In this document: positions 16,734 through 24,976 of the stretch, in pieces | Layout: every line of letters starts with the position of its first letter | Numbering within the stretch: position 1 is the stretch's first letter | Assembly (NCBI GenBank): GCA_000440235.1 | Contig: ALKQ01000069.1 | Span: 1-64,000, forward strand | DNA length: 64,000 nt | Source of the DNA: Streptococcus suis 10581 | Lineage (GTDB): Bacteria > Bacillota > Bacilli > Lactobacillales > Streptococcaceae | Direction of reading: 5' to 3' | Translations under genes and position numbers: made by a program | Notes under the pieces: generated by a model | Told to the model about the DNA's origin: nothing | Database searches by the model: none | Seen by the model: only the letters and a program-made list of their open reading frames with translations

Positions 16734-17534
16734 ATGAAAAATACTCGTAGTGAACTATACAAAATATTATCATTGCCGCTCTTTTGGATGGGGGTAGCAA
16801 TTGTGATTGGAATCAGTGTATTCTTTACCTTTCAAAATATTCAAGTAATCAATGCGATAGCAAATGGTGATACAGAGATTCTTATGCTTGAAGATACGAC
16901 CAGTCAATTAACAGAGTTTCAAACAGTAAGAGATGCGGTATTATCTTCCCCCTATCAATCTAGTATTCTATTTTTTCCAATCTTATTTGCACTGATTCTA
17001 TCTACGGAGTACAAATTTGGCCAGGAATCATTAACTAAATTATTGACACCAAAATGGCAGACGGTTTTAACAGGTCAGATTTGTTCTGGAATGATTGTAG
17101 CCAGTACGTTGACGGTTGTTCTATCTCTAATAAATAGTGCAATGCTCTATGTGATGTTAGATGAAACATTACAAGATTATCTCAATCTAAGTCTTATTTT
17201 AGAAGTAACGTTAAGAATCATTATCTTTGCCATAACATTGACATTGCTTTCAATGTTTTTAGTAAAAATAACAAGAAAGCCTATTCCATCTGTTATTGTT
17301 ATCGTAAGTCTTCTTGTTATAACTTTATCAGGCATATTGAGAGTCGTTTCTCCGACACTTGAAAATTTATTACCCCTAATAGGTGCAAAGTCATTTGCAT
17401 TTGGAAGAGTAGAAAATAACAATCCTTCAGAAATTTATGGTTTGTTATTATTACTATCTCAAGCATCAATAGTAACTATTTTGATGTATATTAAAGCTTG
17501 GTATAAAAATCAGAAGGACAAGAAATATGGATGA
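16734..17534 (+). CDS. ABC transporter membrane subunit, immunity type (first)
   Basis: This 266-residue protein has about six membrane segments, beginning LFWMGVAIVIGISVFFTF and, after an extracellular stretch of about 60 residues, SSILFFPILFALILS. It resembles ABC-2 permeases of the LanE/LanG type. Together with the preceding ATPase and the next gene it forms a three-component exporter, presumably protecting the producer. It begins 6 bases after the ATPase gene and overlaps the next by 8. Confidence 0.75.
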   Translation: MKNTRSELYKILSLPLFWMGVAIVIGISVFFTFQNIQVINAIANGDTEILMLEDTTSQLTEFQTVRDAVLSSPYQSSILFFPILFALILSTEYKFGQESLTKLLTPKWQTVLTGQICSGMIVASTLTVVLSLINSAMLYVMLDETLQDYLNLSLILEVTLRIIIFAITLTLLSMFLVKITRKPIPSVIVIVSLLVITLSGILRVVSPTLENLLPLIGAKSFAFGRVENNNPSEIYGLLLLLSQASIVTILMYIKAWYKNQKDKKYG

Positions 17535-18216
17535 AACAGTATATGCTCTTATTTATAAAAAATACAGTTTGAATGCGGTAAAAATACAAATTTTAAGTCA
17601 GTTACTGCTTATTCTATTTACCTGTATTCTTAGTTTGATAACATTTGAAATCAATAATAATTATATTGTGTTATCAATTAATCAAATTTTGGTAATTGCA
17701 TCTTATTTATTTATGATAGGTGGCCTGATAAATGGCTCTATGGAAGTTGAGAATCCAGAATCTAAAATAGTCTATTTATTAACTGGAAACAAAAATAGTA
17801 GTACACAAAAAATCATTATTGTTGAGTTGATAGATTGTGCATTACAAGCCATTCTATCATTTTTAGTTATCGTAAGTTTCTTCACTTTTAAAGGAACTAT
17901 TAAAGAAGTTAGCGTAATACAGTTTATCTCTTATCTATTTAGTAGCGTTTTGTGTTTCTTCATTGCATATTATTTAACTTTATTTTTTAAGAGTTCAATG
18001 ACAGCGTTAGCTACTCTGTTGCTATTTCCAATATTAGTTATACCCTATATTGAACGTGTATTTCCTGGAGCATTACCATACATTTATTATGAAACTATTT
18101 CTGAAAGCTTCAACATATCAGCAATATCTGCTAGTCATATCATACTATTATTGTGGAATTTGATTCTATTCCTATTAATCTATTTGAAAGTCAAAAAGAG
18201 GTTGAAAAATGAATAG
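17527..18216 (+). CDS. ABC transporter membrane subunit, immunity type (second)
   Basis: The 229-residue protein is almost entirely hydrophobic, with about six membrane segments (for example LLLILFTCILSLITFE and ILLLWNLILFLLIYLKV). It shares no obvious sequence with the first permease, suggesting a heteromeric LanE/LanG-like pair. The start overlaps the previous gene by 8 bases and the stop overlaps the exporter gene by 8. Confidence 0.72.
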   Translation: MDETVYALIYKKYSLNAVKIQILSQLLLILFTCILSLITFEINNNYIVLSINQILVIASYLFMIGGLINGSMEVENPESKIVYLLTGNKNSSTQKIIIVELIDCALQAILSFLVIVSFFTFKGTIKEVSVIQFISYLFSSVLCFFIAYYLTLFFKSSMTALATLLLFPILVIPYIERVFPGALPYIYYETISESFNISAISASHIILLLWNLILFLLIYLKVKKRLKNE

Positions 18217-19948
18217 ACAAAAAGATTCAGAAGTCACTTTCAGAGAATTTTTATCATTACTAAAACCGTATAAAATTACTATAAGTATTGCTTTGATTAT
18301 TGCACTGATTTCGTCGACATTATCAATTTTTCAACCAATACTTCTTTCAAAAATTATTGACAATATTAACGATAATATTTTGGGGCAAACGGTAGTATTT
18401 TTCTCCATAATAGTATTGTTATCTGCAATCCTTAACTCAATTAAGCAGTATATATTGGAGAGTATTAGTGAAAATTTAGTGAGTAGTTTACGAATTCAAA
18501 TTGTGAATCGATCAATAAAATATAAGATTGAAGTATTTGATACTAAAAAGATTGGGGATTTAGCATCAATCTTGAGTGCAGATACAGCCCAGCTAAGGGG
18601 GATTTTAAGTCAAGGAATAGTAGAATTGGTATCGCAAACATTTACAATGATATTTGCATTAATTATGATGTTTTATCTTGATGTTCAATTATTTGGTGTA
18701 TCTTTGTTAGCCGTTCTCTCTCTTTTAATGTGTGGCTTGTTGCTTGGGAAAAAAACTAGACCGATTGCGAAGGATTTACAAGAAGTAGTTGGGGAGTTAT
18801 CCTCTGAGTTGGAACGAACTTTGCGGGGGATTAGGACTATTCGAGCATTTTTATCAGAAGATATTTTTATTGAAAGAATGAGTAGTGTTGTAACTAATGC
18901 GACAAAAATTGGTAAAAAAGTAGCTATTTTTAAATCAATTATAAGTGGTTTTTCCAATATAGCACTACAAATAATGCTTATAACGATTATTGGAATTGGT
19001 TCAATTAGAGTTGCTGCAGGGATTATATCTATTGGAAATCTAAGCGCCTTTATAATGTATGTGATGCTAGTACTGACTCCAGCTGCAATGCTAGGAGGAG
19101 TATTATCATCAATAAATGAGGGGTTGGGAGCTTATTCGAGAATTAAACTTGCATTGGAACTTCCGGTAGAAGAAGATGTAAATTCTTTAGATGTTCTTGA
19201 TAAAAAAGGGAATCAGGCTTTGCAAATTAAAAATTTAACCTTTAAATATGATAATTCTGATAAAAATATTCTAAACAAGATTGATATTTCAGTTAATGGT
19301 CCGGGAGTGACAGCATTAGTTGGACCGTCTGGCTCAGGAAAAACAACTATATTTGAACTTATTGAAAGATTTTATGATTCAGATAATGGGTCAATAGAAT
19401 TGTATGGAAACAATATTTATGATTTGCCAATTAAAGTTCTTCGTTCAAAGATAACCTTTGTGGAACAAAATGCTTCAATCTTTTCTGGCACAGTACTAGA
19501 GAATCTACAAATTGCTAATCAAAATGCTTCAAGATTTGACTGCTTGTACGCACTTAATTTGGTTAATCTTTTTCAGGATATTCCTACTGAAGAAATACTA
19601 GATAGAGTAATAGGGGAGTCTGGAATCACTTTGAGTGGTGGTGAAAAACAAAGGCTATCATTAGCTAGGGCCTTAATTTCTCCAAATGACATAATATTAT
19701 TGGATGAGACTACATCAAATTTAGATAGTATAAACGAGTCAAAAATTCAACAATTAATTAAAGATTTGTCTAGTAAGAAGACTGTCTTAATAATTGCTCA
19801 TAGATTATCTACTATTCAAAATGCTGATTCAATTTATTTAATAAGAGAAGGCGAAGTACATGACTTCGGTACTCACCAAGAATTACTATCAAGGAATAAA
19901 CTCTATAAAGAATTGGTTGAAACTCAGTTTATTAATAAAGAATCGTAA
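18209..19948 (+). CDS. ABC exporter with fused membrane and ATPase domains (lasso D-type)
   Basis: The 579-residue half-transporter has six membrane segments in residues 1-310 and a nucleotide-binding domain with Walker A GPSGSGKTT, signature LSGGEKQRLSLARAL, Walker B IILLDETTSNLDS and the switch in AHRLST. No N-terminal C39 peptidase is present, which fits a lasso system where B2 has already removed the leader. It is the last gene of the block and probably secretes the mature lasso peptide. Confidence 0.82.
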   Translation: MNRQKDSEVTFREFLSLLKPYKITISIALIIALISSTLSIFQPILLSKIIDNINDNILGQTVVFFSIIVLLSAILNSIKQYILESISENLVSSLRIQIVNRSIKYKIEVFDTKKIGDLASILSADTAQLRGILSQGIVELVSQTFTMIFALIMMFYLDVQLFGVSLLAVLSLLMCGLLLGKKTRPIAKDLQEVVGELSSELERTLRGIRTIRAFLSEDIFIERMSSVVTNATKIGKKVAIFKSIISGFSNIALQIMLITIIGIGSIRVAAGIISIGNLSAFIMYVMLVLTPAAMLGGVLSSINEGLGAYSRIKLALELPVEEDVNSLDVLDKKGNQALQIKNLTFKYDNSDKNILNKIDISVNGPGVTALVGPSGSGKTTIFELIERFYDSDNGSIELYGNNIYDLPIKVLRSKITFVEQNASIFSGTVLENLQIANQNASRFDCLYALNLVNLFQDIPTEEILDRVIGESGITLSGGEKQRLSLARALISPNDIILLDETTSNLDSINESKIQQLIKDLSSKKTVLIIAHRLSTIQNADSIYLIREGEVHDFGTHQELLSRNKLYKELVETQFINKES

Positions 19949-20183
19949 AAGCCAGCAAATTAATAGAATTAAGCTTTTTAGTAAGCCAATTAGGGTTTAA
20001 GAAAATCTATGAAATCAATGGGCCTTAGGTCGACGATAAAAATCAATAAGGTAAATTAATATTTTTTAACCTGTTTTATATAGGAAAAATGCTAGCGTTA
20101 CCTAAAATAATATGCTAATCATCAGTATTTTTGAAAATTTTTATTGCTGATTAGAATTTTTGATAGTAAAACCTATTAATTAG

Positions 20184-20237
20184 AAAACGAACAGATTAAG
20201 AATGTACCTTATCAAAAAATTAATCTTGTTCGTTTTT
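20184..20237 (+). terminator. Long hairpin terminator
   Basis: AAAACGAACA-GATTAA (20184-20199) pairs with TTAATC-TTGTTCGTTTT (20220-20236), followed by T residues. It lies between the lasso operon and the ICE regulator and could act on either strand. Confidence 0.6.
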
Positions 20238-20312
20238 ATGTTTTACACTATTAATCATTAACAATAATTAATACTATATATTTATATTATAAGCGTGTTT
20301 TTTAATATTTAT

Positions 20313-20327
20313 ATGCCAATTTGGCAT
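20313..20327 (+). promoter_or_regulatory. Operator-like dyad upstream of the HTH regulator
   Basis: ATGCCAA-T-TTGGCAT is a perfect 7-bp dyad 52 bases upstream of the regulator gene, a usual place for autoregulation by Cro/CI-type proteins. Confidence 0.5.
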
Positions 20328-20379
20328 AAAATCCAAGACTCGTTCAGATCTTAACTATAATTTTCTTAGGAGTGAACGA

Positions 20380-20601
20380 ATGTATAGGCGCGTCAGGGAT
20401 TTGAGAGAAGATTATGATTTTACGCAAGAGTATCTTGCACAATACTTGTCTTGTAGTCAATCGGCATACTCTAAGATTGAGGGTGGTCAACGCCAGCTAT
20501 CTATTGACTATTTAATAATGCTCTCTTCTCTCTATAAAGTCAGTACAGATTATATATTAGGTCTGACAGATTATCCTTATCGCCTTCACAATAAAAAATA
20601 G
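20380..20601 (+). CDS. Cro/CI-type HTH regulator of the ICE
   Basis: The 73-residue protein is essentially one HTH_XRE domain: RDLREDYDFTQEYLAQYL, recognition helix SQSAYSKIEGGQRQLS, then a dimerisation-like tail STDYILGLTDYP. It begins after AGGAG. Its place upstream of the excisionase-like gene and integrase suggests control of excision. Confidence 0.8.
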   Translation: MYRRVRDLREDYDFTQEYLAQYLSCSQSAYSKIEGGQRQLSIDYLIMLSSLYKVSTDYILGLTDYPYRLHNKK

Positions 20602-20725
20602 TCCCTCCTGATTTGTTCATTGACAATTGAATAATTCTAGGTGGGACTTTATTTATTTGTTGAGCAATAGAATGTAATGCGCCAGGAAATGAGCGAAAAT
20701 CATTTATTCAAAAATAGGTTGGTAA

Positions 20726-20848
20726 CCTATCTGCCATGACACAAATAATGATAATGATACTTCTGAGCGTTCAGGCCGCCATCGTAAAAGGACAGCGGGT
20801 GAAATTCCCATGATTGAACTAACCATTCAAATCCCATCTAGCGTGTAA
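20726..20848 (+). pseudogene. C-terminal remnant of an unknown gene
   Basis: A short open frame without a start codon reads TSERSGRHRKRTAGEIPMIE and ends at TAA 20846-20848. It looks like protein sequence but is cut off upstream. Family unknown. Confidence 0.3.
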
Positions 20849-20879
20849 AAAAACTTAGTGATTTGAAGGAGGAAAGTGT

Positions 20880-21107
20880 ATGCGAACTGCTACATATAAA
20901 GATTTAATGAACTTAGGATTTCCTGAACATACCTCTAGAGACATTATTCGTGAAGCTAAAAGAATTGCTGTAAAAAAGTTTGAAGAAGCTCGCAAAGTTG
21001 ACCATAATGCGGTACAATTAAGTAAATCGCCCTTTGACAATCGAAGACTAGGTATCGCACCAGCAGAAATTGTGGAACAATTAATAGGGATTCCACTATC
21101 TAAATAA
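20880..21107 (+). CDS. DUF3173 protein, excisionase-like
   Basis: This 75-residue basic protein (DLMNLGFPEHTSRDIIREAK, ending LGIAPAEIVEQLIGIPLSK) matches the DUF3173 family that accompanies integrases of rplL-type and related streptococcal ICEs and is thought to act as the recombination directionality factor. It has GGAGG before the ATG and lies 22 bases upstream of the integrase. Confidence 0.8.
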   Translation: MRTATYKDLMNLGFPEHTSRDIIREAKRIAVKKFEEARKVDHNAVQLSKSPFDNRRLGIAPAEIVEQLIGIPLSK

Positions 21108-21129
21108 TATTTAGAAAGTGAGAATCCAA

Positions 21130-22332
21130 ATGGCAACAAAAAGTAGTAAAAAATACAAAGGTGTTTATTGTGATAATAAGGGAAAGATATTTTATCAGAT
21201 TGATCTTGGAATCGATCCAGTAACTGGCAAAAGGGTGCAAAAGAAAGCTAGAAAAAATCAATATGGTAAAACTTTTGAAACGATGAAAGAAGCATATGAC
21301 GAATTAATTCGTATAAAATATGAATTTGCCAACAAAGTCAGTTTAGAAAATTACAATATGACTTTTGAAAACTATATGAACACAATTTATTTAAGAGCAT
21401 ATAAGCAAAAAGTTCAGTCTGTGACATATAAGACGGCTCTTCCTCATCATAAACTTTTTATTCAATATTTTGGTTTAAAGCCATTAAAAGCAATAACTCC
21501 TAGAGATTGCGAAGCTTTTAGATTGCATATCATAGAGAACTATTCTGAAAACTACGCGAAAAATTTATGGTCAAGGTTTAAAGCTTGTATGGGTTATGCA
21601 GAAAGACTTGGCTATATTTCAAATATGCCTTGTAAAGCATTAGATAATCCTAGAGGTAAGCATCCAGAAACTCCATTTTGGACCTATACGGAGTTTCAGA
21701 CATTTATCAAATCATTTGACTTACATGATTATGAAGAATTGCAACGATTTACTGCCATCTGGTTATATTATATGACAGGTGTACGAGTGAGTGAAGGTTT
21801 ATCTTTATGTTGGGAGGATATTGATTTTGAAAATAAATTTCTAAAGGTACATACAACCTTGGAGAAAGATGAAAATGGAAATTGGTATCGTAAAGACCAA
21901 ACAAAGACTCCATCAGGTGAACGATTTATTGAATTGGATGATATAACTATTGAAGTACTTCAAGTTTGGCGAAAAAATCAGTTTGCAAGTCAAGATACAG
22001 ATTTTATCATTTCAAGATTTGGAGATCCTTTTTGTAAATCAACCATTTGTCGTATCATCAAACGTAAAGCGCAGCAAGTAGGAGTGCCTGTTATTACAGG
22101 GAAAGGTCTTAGACATAGTCATGCTTCATATCTGATAAATGTTTTGAAAAAAGATATTTTATATGTGGCAAGACGAATGGGTCATGCTGATAAATCAACA
22201 ACTTTGAACACATATAGTCATTGGTTTAATGCTTTAGATAAAACAGTTTCTGAAGAAATCACACAAAATATTAAAAGTGCAGGGTTGGATTCAATTTTAT
22301 GCCAAAATTCCTGCCAAACTTCAAATTTATGA
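21130..22332 (+). CDS. int: Tyrosine integrase of the ICE
   Basis: I choose ATG 21130 (400 residues); a GTG at 21118 is in frame but less well placed. Residues 5-50 form an AP2-like arm-binding domain (YKGVYCDNKGKIFYQIDLG), 60-165 the core-binding domain, and about 185-385 the catalytic domain with Arg in TGVRVSEGLSLCWEDID, HxxR in GLRHSHASYL, and the nucleophile Tyr in STTLNTYSHW. It recombines the ICE attP with the 3' end of rplL. The att core lies 43 bases past its stop, as expected of an integrase at the element's end. Confidence 0.92.
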   Translation: MATKSSKKYKGVYCDNKGKIFYQIDLGIDPVTGKRVQKKARKNQYGKTFETMKEAYDELIRIKYEFANKVSLENYNMTFENYMNTIYLRAYKQKVQSVTYKTALPHHKLFIQYFGLKPLKAITPRDCEAFRLHIIENYSENYAKNLWSRFKACMGYAERLGYISNMPCKALDNPRGKHPETPFWTYTEFQTFIKSFDLHDYEELQRFTAIWLYYMTGVRVSEGLSLCWEDIDFENKFLKVHTTLEKDENGNWYRKDQTKTPSGERFIELDDITIEVLQVWRKNQFASQDTDFIISRFGDPFCKSTICRIIKRKAQQVGVPVITGKGLRHSHASYLINVLKKDILYVARRMGHADKSTTLNTYSHWFNALDKTVSEEITQNIKSAGLDSILCQNSCQTSNL

Positions 22333-22375
22333 ACTCAAACCCCTTGATACTGCACATTTAACAGGTTGTGCAATT

Positions 22376-22390
22376 GTTACTCTTAAATAA
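22376..22390 (+). repeat. attR: attR: right junction of the ICE with the chromosome
   Basis: GTTACTCTTAAATAA is the reverse complement of the 15-bp core TTATTTAAGAGTAAC known for ICESa2603-type elements. It also reads as the codons Val-Thr-Leu-Lys-stop, the end of L7/L12. The sister copy should be the true 3' end of rplL, left of this window. Confidence 0.9.
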
Positions 22391-22410
22391 TAGAGTTTCC
22401 AATCAAAATA

Positions 22411-22441
22411 AAAACCTATCACTTAATGTGGTAGGTTTTTT
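22411..22441 (+). terminator. Terminator originally belonging to rplL
   Basis: AAAACCTATCAC pairs with GTGGTAGGTTTT (one G-U), followed by T residues. It follows the attR copy of the rplL end, so the ICE insertion has separated rplL from its native terminator. Confidence 0.8.
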
Positions 22442-22451
22442 CGTTCTATTG

Positions 22452-22480
22452 TTGCAAACGTTTTCGTTGTGGGGTATAAT
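22452..22480 (+). promoter_or_regulatory. Sigma-A promoter of the HAD gene
   Basis: TTGCAA (22452-22457) and TATAAT (22475-22480) are separated by 17 bases, with the start codon 35 bases downstream. Confidence 0.75.
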
Positions 22481-22514
22481 ATAAAAAATGATGTCTAAAG
22501 ATTAGGAGAAAGAC

Positions 22515-23264
22515 ATGAAAAGTTACAAAAACTATATCTTCGATTTTTATGGTACATTGGTTGATATTCGTACAGATGAGAATAAACTAGAGGTCTGGAA
22601 TCAGCTAACACAGATTTACAATGCTTTTGGTTGTTCCTATCGACCGCGCCAGTTGAAAAATGCCTATCATCGTTTTGTAGAAGAGGCAGAGAGCTCTCTC
22701 GCGGAAACAGTGAGTTATCAGTATGTCGAAATTGATTTAGAAACAATCTTCATTCGTCTATTAACGGATGCACCAAATGAAAACCAAAGTACCAATAAGC
22801 CGACTGATTTAGAGACTTTTGGACAAGTAGTAGCCACGATTTTCCGCGTGCTTTCACGTGAAAAGTTAGAGGCTTATGAAAATACCCTAACTAGTCTACA
22901 GACATTAAAGGACAGAGAAGTGCGATTATTTATTCTCTCCAATGCTCAACGAATTTTTACTCAGGCAGAAATTGAACAGACAGGTTGTGCTGATTTGATG
23001 GAAAAAATTTATATCTCTTCTGACTTTAAGATGAAGAAGCCTGAACCAGCATTTCTTCAACTGGTTTTAGAGGAAAATAATCTTGATGTTGAGGAAACGG
23101 TTATGGTTGGTAATGATTTGACATCCGATATAGCTATTGCTCATGAATTGGGAATGGATTCCATTTTGCTGAATACTTTCCCGTATAGTCAGGAAGAAAT
23201 CGACTCTTATAGGAGACTTGGTTGGAATTTTGAGGTTGTTGGAGATATAGCGGAGCTATTGTAA
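22515..23264 (+). CDS. HAD-family phosphatase
   Basis: The 249-residue cytoplasmic enzyme has the four HAD motifs: nucleophile DFYGTLVD (motif I, near residue 10), FILSNAQ (II), Lys in KMKKPEPAF (III) and GNDLTSDIAIA (IV), plus a helical cap. The substrate cannot be told. It is the first chromosomal gene after the ICE, with its own promoter. Normal length and no damage. Confidence 0.85.
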   Translation: MKSYKNYIFDFYGTLVDIRTDENKLEVWNQLTQIYNAFGCSYRPRQLKNAYHRFVEEAESSLAETVSYQYVEIDLETIFIRLLTDAPNENQSTNKPTDLETFGQVVATIFRVLSREKLEAYENTLTSLQTLKDREVRLFILSNAQRIFTQAEIEQTGCADLMEKIYISSDFKMKKPEPAFLQLVLEENNLDVEETVMVGNDLTSDIAIAHELGMDSILLNTFPYSQEEIDSYRRLGWNFEVVGDIAELL

Positions 23265-23346
23265 ATAAGCGATAGAACAGTAAAGAATATACATAAAATA
23301 TATTATGTAAAAAGGTGAAGCTACTTTCATTTCAATGAAGGTAGTT

Positions 23347-23376
23347 TTGTCTTTTCTAGCCATTTTCTGGTATACT
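23347..23376 (+). promoter_or_regulatory. Promoter of trmFO
   Basis: TTGTCT (23347-23352) and TATACT (23371-23376), 18 bases apart, precede trmFO by about 84 bases. Confidence 0.55.
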
Positions 23377-23402
23377 AGATAGGTATAAAATTTAGAAAGG
23401 TT

Positions 23403-23426
23403 CTGTTTTGGGGTATTCCCAAACAG
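23403..23426 (+). promoter_or_regulatory. Hairpin in the trmFO leader
   Basis: CTGTTTTGGG pairs with CCCAAACAG around a GTATT loop in the untranslated leader, ending 33 bases before the start codon. There is no T-run, so it is not a terminator; it may stabilise or control the mRNA. Confidence 0.4.
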
Positions 23427-23459
23427 TAGTCAGATATTCTGGCTAGAGGTATTAGTTTC

Positions 23460-24794
23460 ATGTCTCAAACCCACATTAACGTTATCGGAGCTGGCTTGGC
23501 TGGCTCAGAAGCTGCTTATCAGATTGCCAAACGTGGCATTCCTGTCAAACTCTACGAGATGCGTGGTGTCAAGCCGACTCCTCAGCACAAGACCGATAAG
23601 TTTGCCGAGCTTGTTTGTTCCAACTCTTTCCGTGGTGATAGTTTGACCAACGCTGTCGGCCTTCTCAAGGAAGAAATGCGTCGCTTGGATTCCATTATCA
23701 TGCGGGCTGGTGAGGCTCACCGTGTGCCTGCTGGCGGTGCTATGGCCATGGACCGTGAGAATTTCTCCCAAGCGGTGACAGATGAGATTCACAAGAACCC
23801 GCTGATTGAGGTCATTCGTGGCGAGATTACTGAGATTCCTGACGATGCTATCACAGTTATCGCGACGGGACCATTGACATCTGACGCCTTGGCGGAGAAG
23901 ATTCACGCGCTTAATGGTGGTGACGGTTTTTATTTCTACGATGCTGCAGCACCGATTGTGGACAGCTCGACCATTAACATGGACTTAGTTTATCTTAAGT
24001 CCCGTTACGACAAGGGAGAGGCTGCCTATCTCAATGCTCCGATGAACAAGGAGCAGTTCACCGCTTTCTATGAGGCCTTGATTTCAGCCGAAGAGGCGCC
24101 ACTTAATTCCTTTGAAAAAGAAAAATACTTTGAGGGCTGTATGCCTATTGAAGTCATGGCTAAACGTGGTATCAAAACCATGTTGTATGGTCCAATGAAA
24201 CCAGTTGGTCTGGAATATCCAGAAGATTACAAGGGACCACGTGATGGTGAATACAAGACCCCCTATGCTGTTGTCCAACTCCGTCAGGACAATGCAGCAG
24301 GTAGTCTTTATAACATTGTTGGCTTCCAGACCCACCTTAAGTGGGGTGAGCAGAAGCGTGTCTTCCAGATGATTCCAGGACTTGAAAATGCTGAGTTTGT
24401 CCGCTATGGTGTTATGCACCGCAATTCCTACATGGATTCGCCAAACTTATTGGAACAGACCTTTGCCACCAAGAAAAATCCAAATCTTTTCTTTGCAGGT
24501 CAAATGACAGGAGTAGAAGGCTATGTTGAGTCTGCCGCCTCTGGCTTAGTGGCCGGTATCAACGCTGTTCGCCGTTTCCGAGGCGAGGAGCCGGTCATTT
24601 TCCCACAGACCACAGCCATCGGTGCTCTGCCATTCTACATCACCCACACGGAAAGCAAGCACTTCCAGCCTATGAATGTCAACTTTGGCATCATCAAGGA
24701 GCTGGACGGGCCGCGTATCCGCGATAAGAAGGAGCGTTATGAAGCAATAGCAGAGCGTTCCCTCAAGGACTTGGAAGAGTTTTTGACTTACTAA
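23460..24794 (+). CDS. trmFO: Folate-dependent tRNA (uracil-54) methyltransferase TrmFO
   Basis: The 444-residue flavoenzyme makes the ribothymidine at tRNA position 54, using methylenetetrahydrofolate and FADH2. The FAD-binding Rossmann motif is at the start ([19 protein letters not shown]); the catalytic Cys lies in [13 protein letters not shown] (about residue 53) and a second conserved Cys in [29 protein letters not shown] is the C-terminal FAD-contact region. Full length, codon use like a well-expressed gene and GC higher than its neighbours. Single-gene unit with its own terminator. Confidence 0.95.
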   Translation: MSQTHINVIGAGLAGSEAAYQIAKRGIPVKLYEMRGVKPTPQHKTDKFAELVCSNSFRGDSLTNAVGLLKEEMRRLDSIIMRAGEAHRVPAGGAMAMDRENFSQAVTDEIHKNPLIEVIRGEITEIPDDAITVIATGPLTSDALAEKIHALNGGDGFYFYDAAAPIVDSSTINMDLVYLKSRYDKGEAAYLNAPMNKEQFTAFYEALISAEEAPLNSFEKEKYFEGCMPIEVMAKRGIKTMLYGPMKPVGLEYPEDYKGPRDGEYKTPYAVVQLRQDNAAGSLYNIVGFQTHLKWGEQKRVFQMIPGLENAEFVRYGVMHRNSYMDSPNLLEQTFATKKNPNLFFAGQMTGVEGYVESAASGLVAGINAVRRFRGEEPVIFPQTTAIGALPFYITHTESKHFQPMNVNFGIIKELDGPRIRDKKERYEAIAERSLKDLEEFLTY

Positions 24795-24811
24795 GATAAT
24801 CAGCTATCCCC

Positions 24812-24836
24812 AGACACCTTCGGGTGTCTTTTTCTT
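24812..24836 (+). terminator. Terminator of trmFO
   Basis: AGACACC-TTCG-GGTGTCT followed by TTTTCTT, a classic UUCG tetraloop terminator. Confidence 0.9.
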
Positions 24837-24912
24837 ATGTTAAAATCAAAAAATACTCAAACAAAAAACTAGTTTGTTCGGAAAATCAGAATAATGAAAT
24901 AAAAAAACTAAA

Positions 24913-24946
24913 TTTTCTGAATATTTCAGAAAATCTATGGTATAAT
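24913..24946 (+). promoter_or_regulatory. Palindromic operator and -10 box of the esterase operon
   Basis: TTTTCTGAA-TAT-TTCAGAAAA (24913-24933) is a perfect 9-bp dyad covering the -35 position of a TATAAT box at 24941-24946. Such placement suggests a repressor site. No dedicated regulator gene lies nearby. Confidence 0.65.
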
Positions 24947-24976
24947 ACTAAAAACACTGTTTAGAAAGAGATGTAT

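Larger units (their letters stand above)
19949..20379. other. Gene-free junction between lasso cargo and ICE regulator
   Basis: No credible gene is present. A short frame near 20000 reads QLGFKKIYEINGP and could be coding debris. The stretch contains the terminator at 20184-20237 and the regulator dyad at 20313-20327. Confidence 0.4.
1..22390. mobile_element. Right part of an integrative conjugative element, rplL-targeting (ICESa2603-like) family
   Basis: The stretch from the window start to the attachment site at 22376-22390 holds integrase, excisionase-like gene, HTH regulator, relaxase, MobC and small ICE-type genes, with cargo in between. The 15-bp sequence GTTACTCTTAAATAA at the right end is the att core known for ICEs of the ICESa2603 family, and it encodes the last residues and stop of ribosomal protein L7/L12. 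The left end, the conjugation machinery and rplL itself lie outside the window, so transfer ability cannot be judged. GC is clearly lower in the cargo (2114-7155 and 11201-19948) than in the chromosome that follows. Confidence 0.88.

Noticed and set aside
11201..19948. Lantibiotic cluster (LanFEG and LanKR-like genes suggested it)
   Set aside because: No LanB, LanC or LanM enzyme is present; cyclase plus B1/B2 define a lasso system instead.
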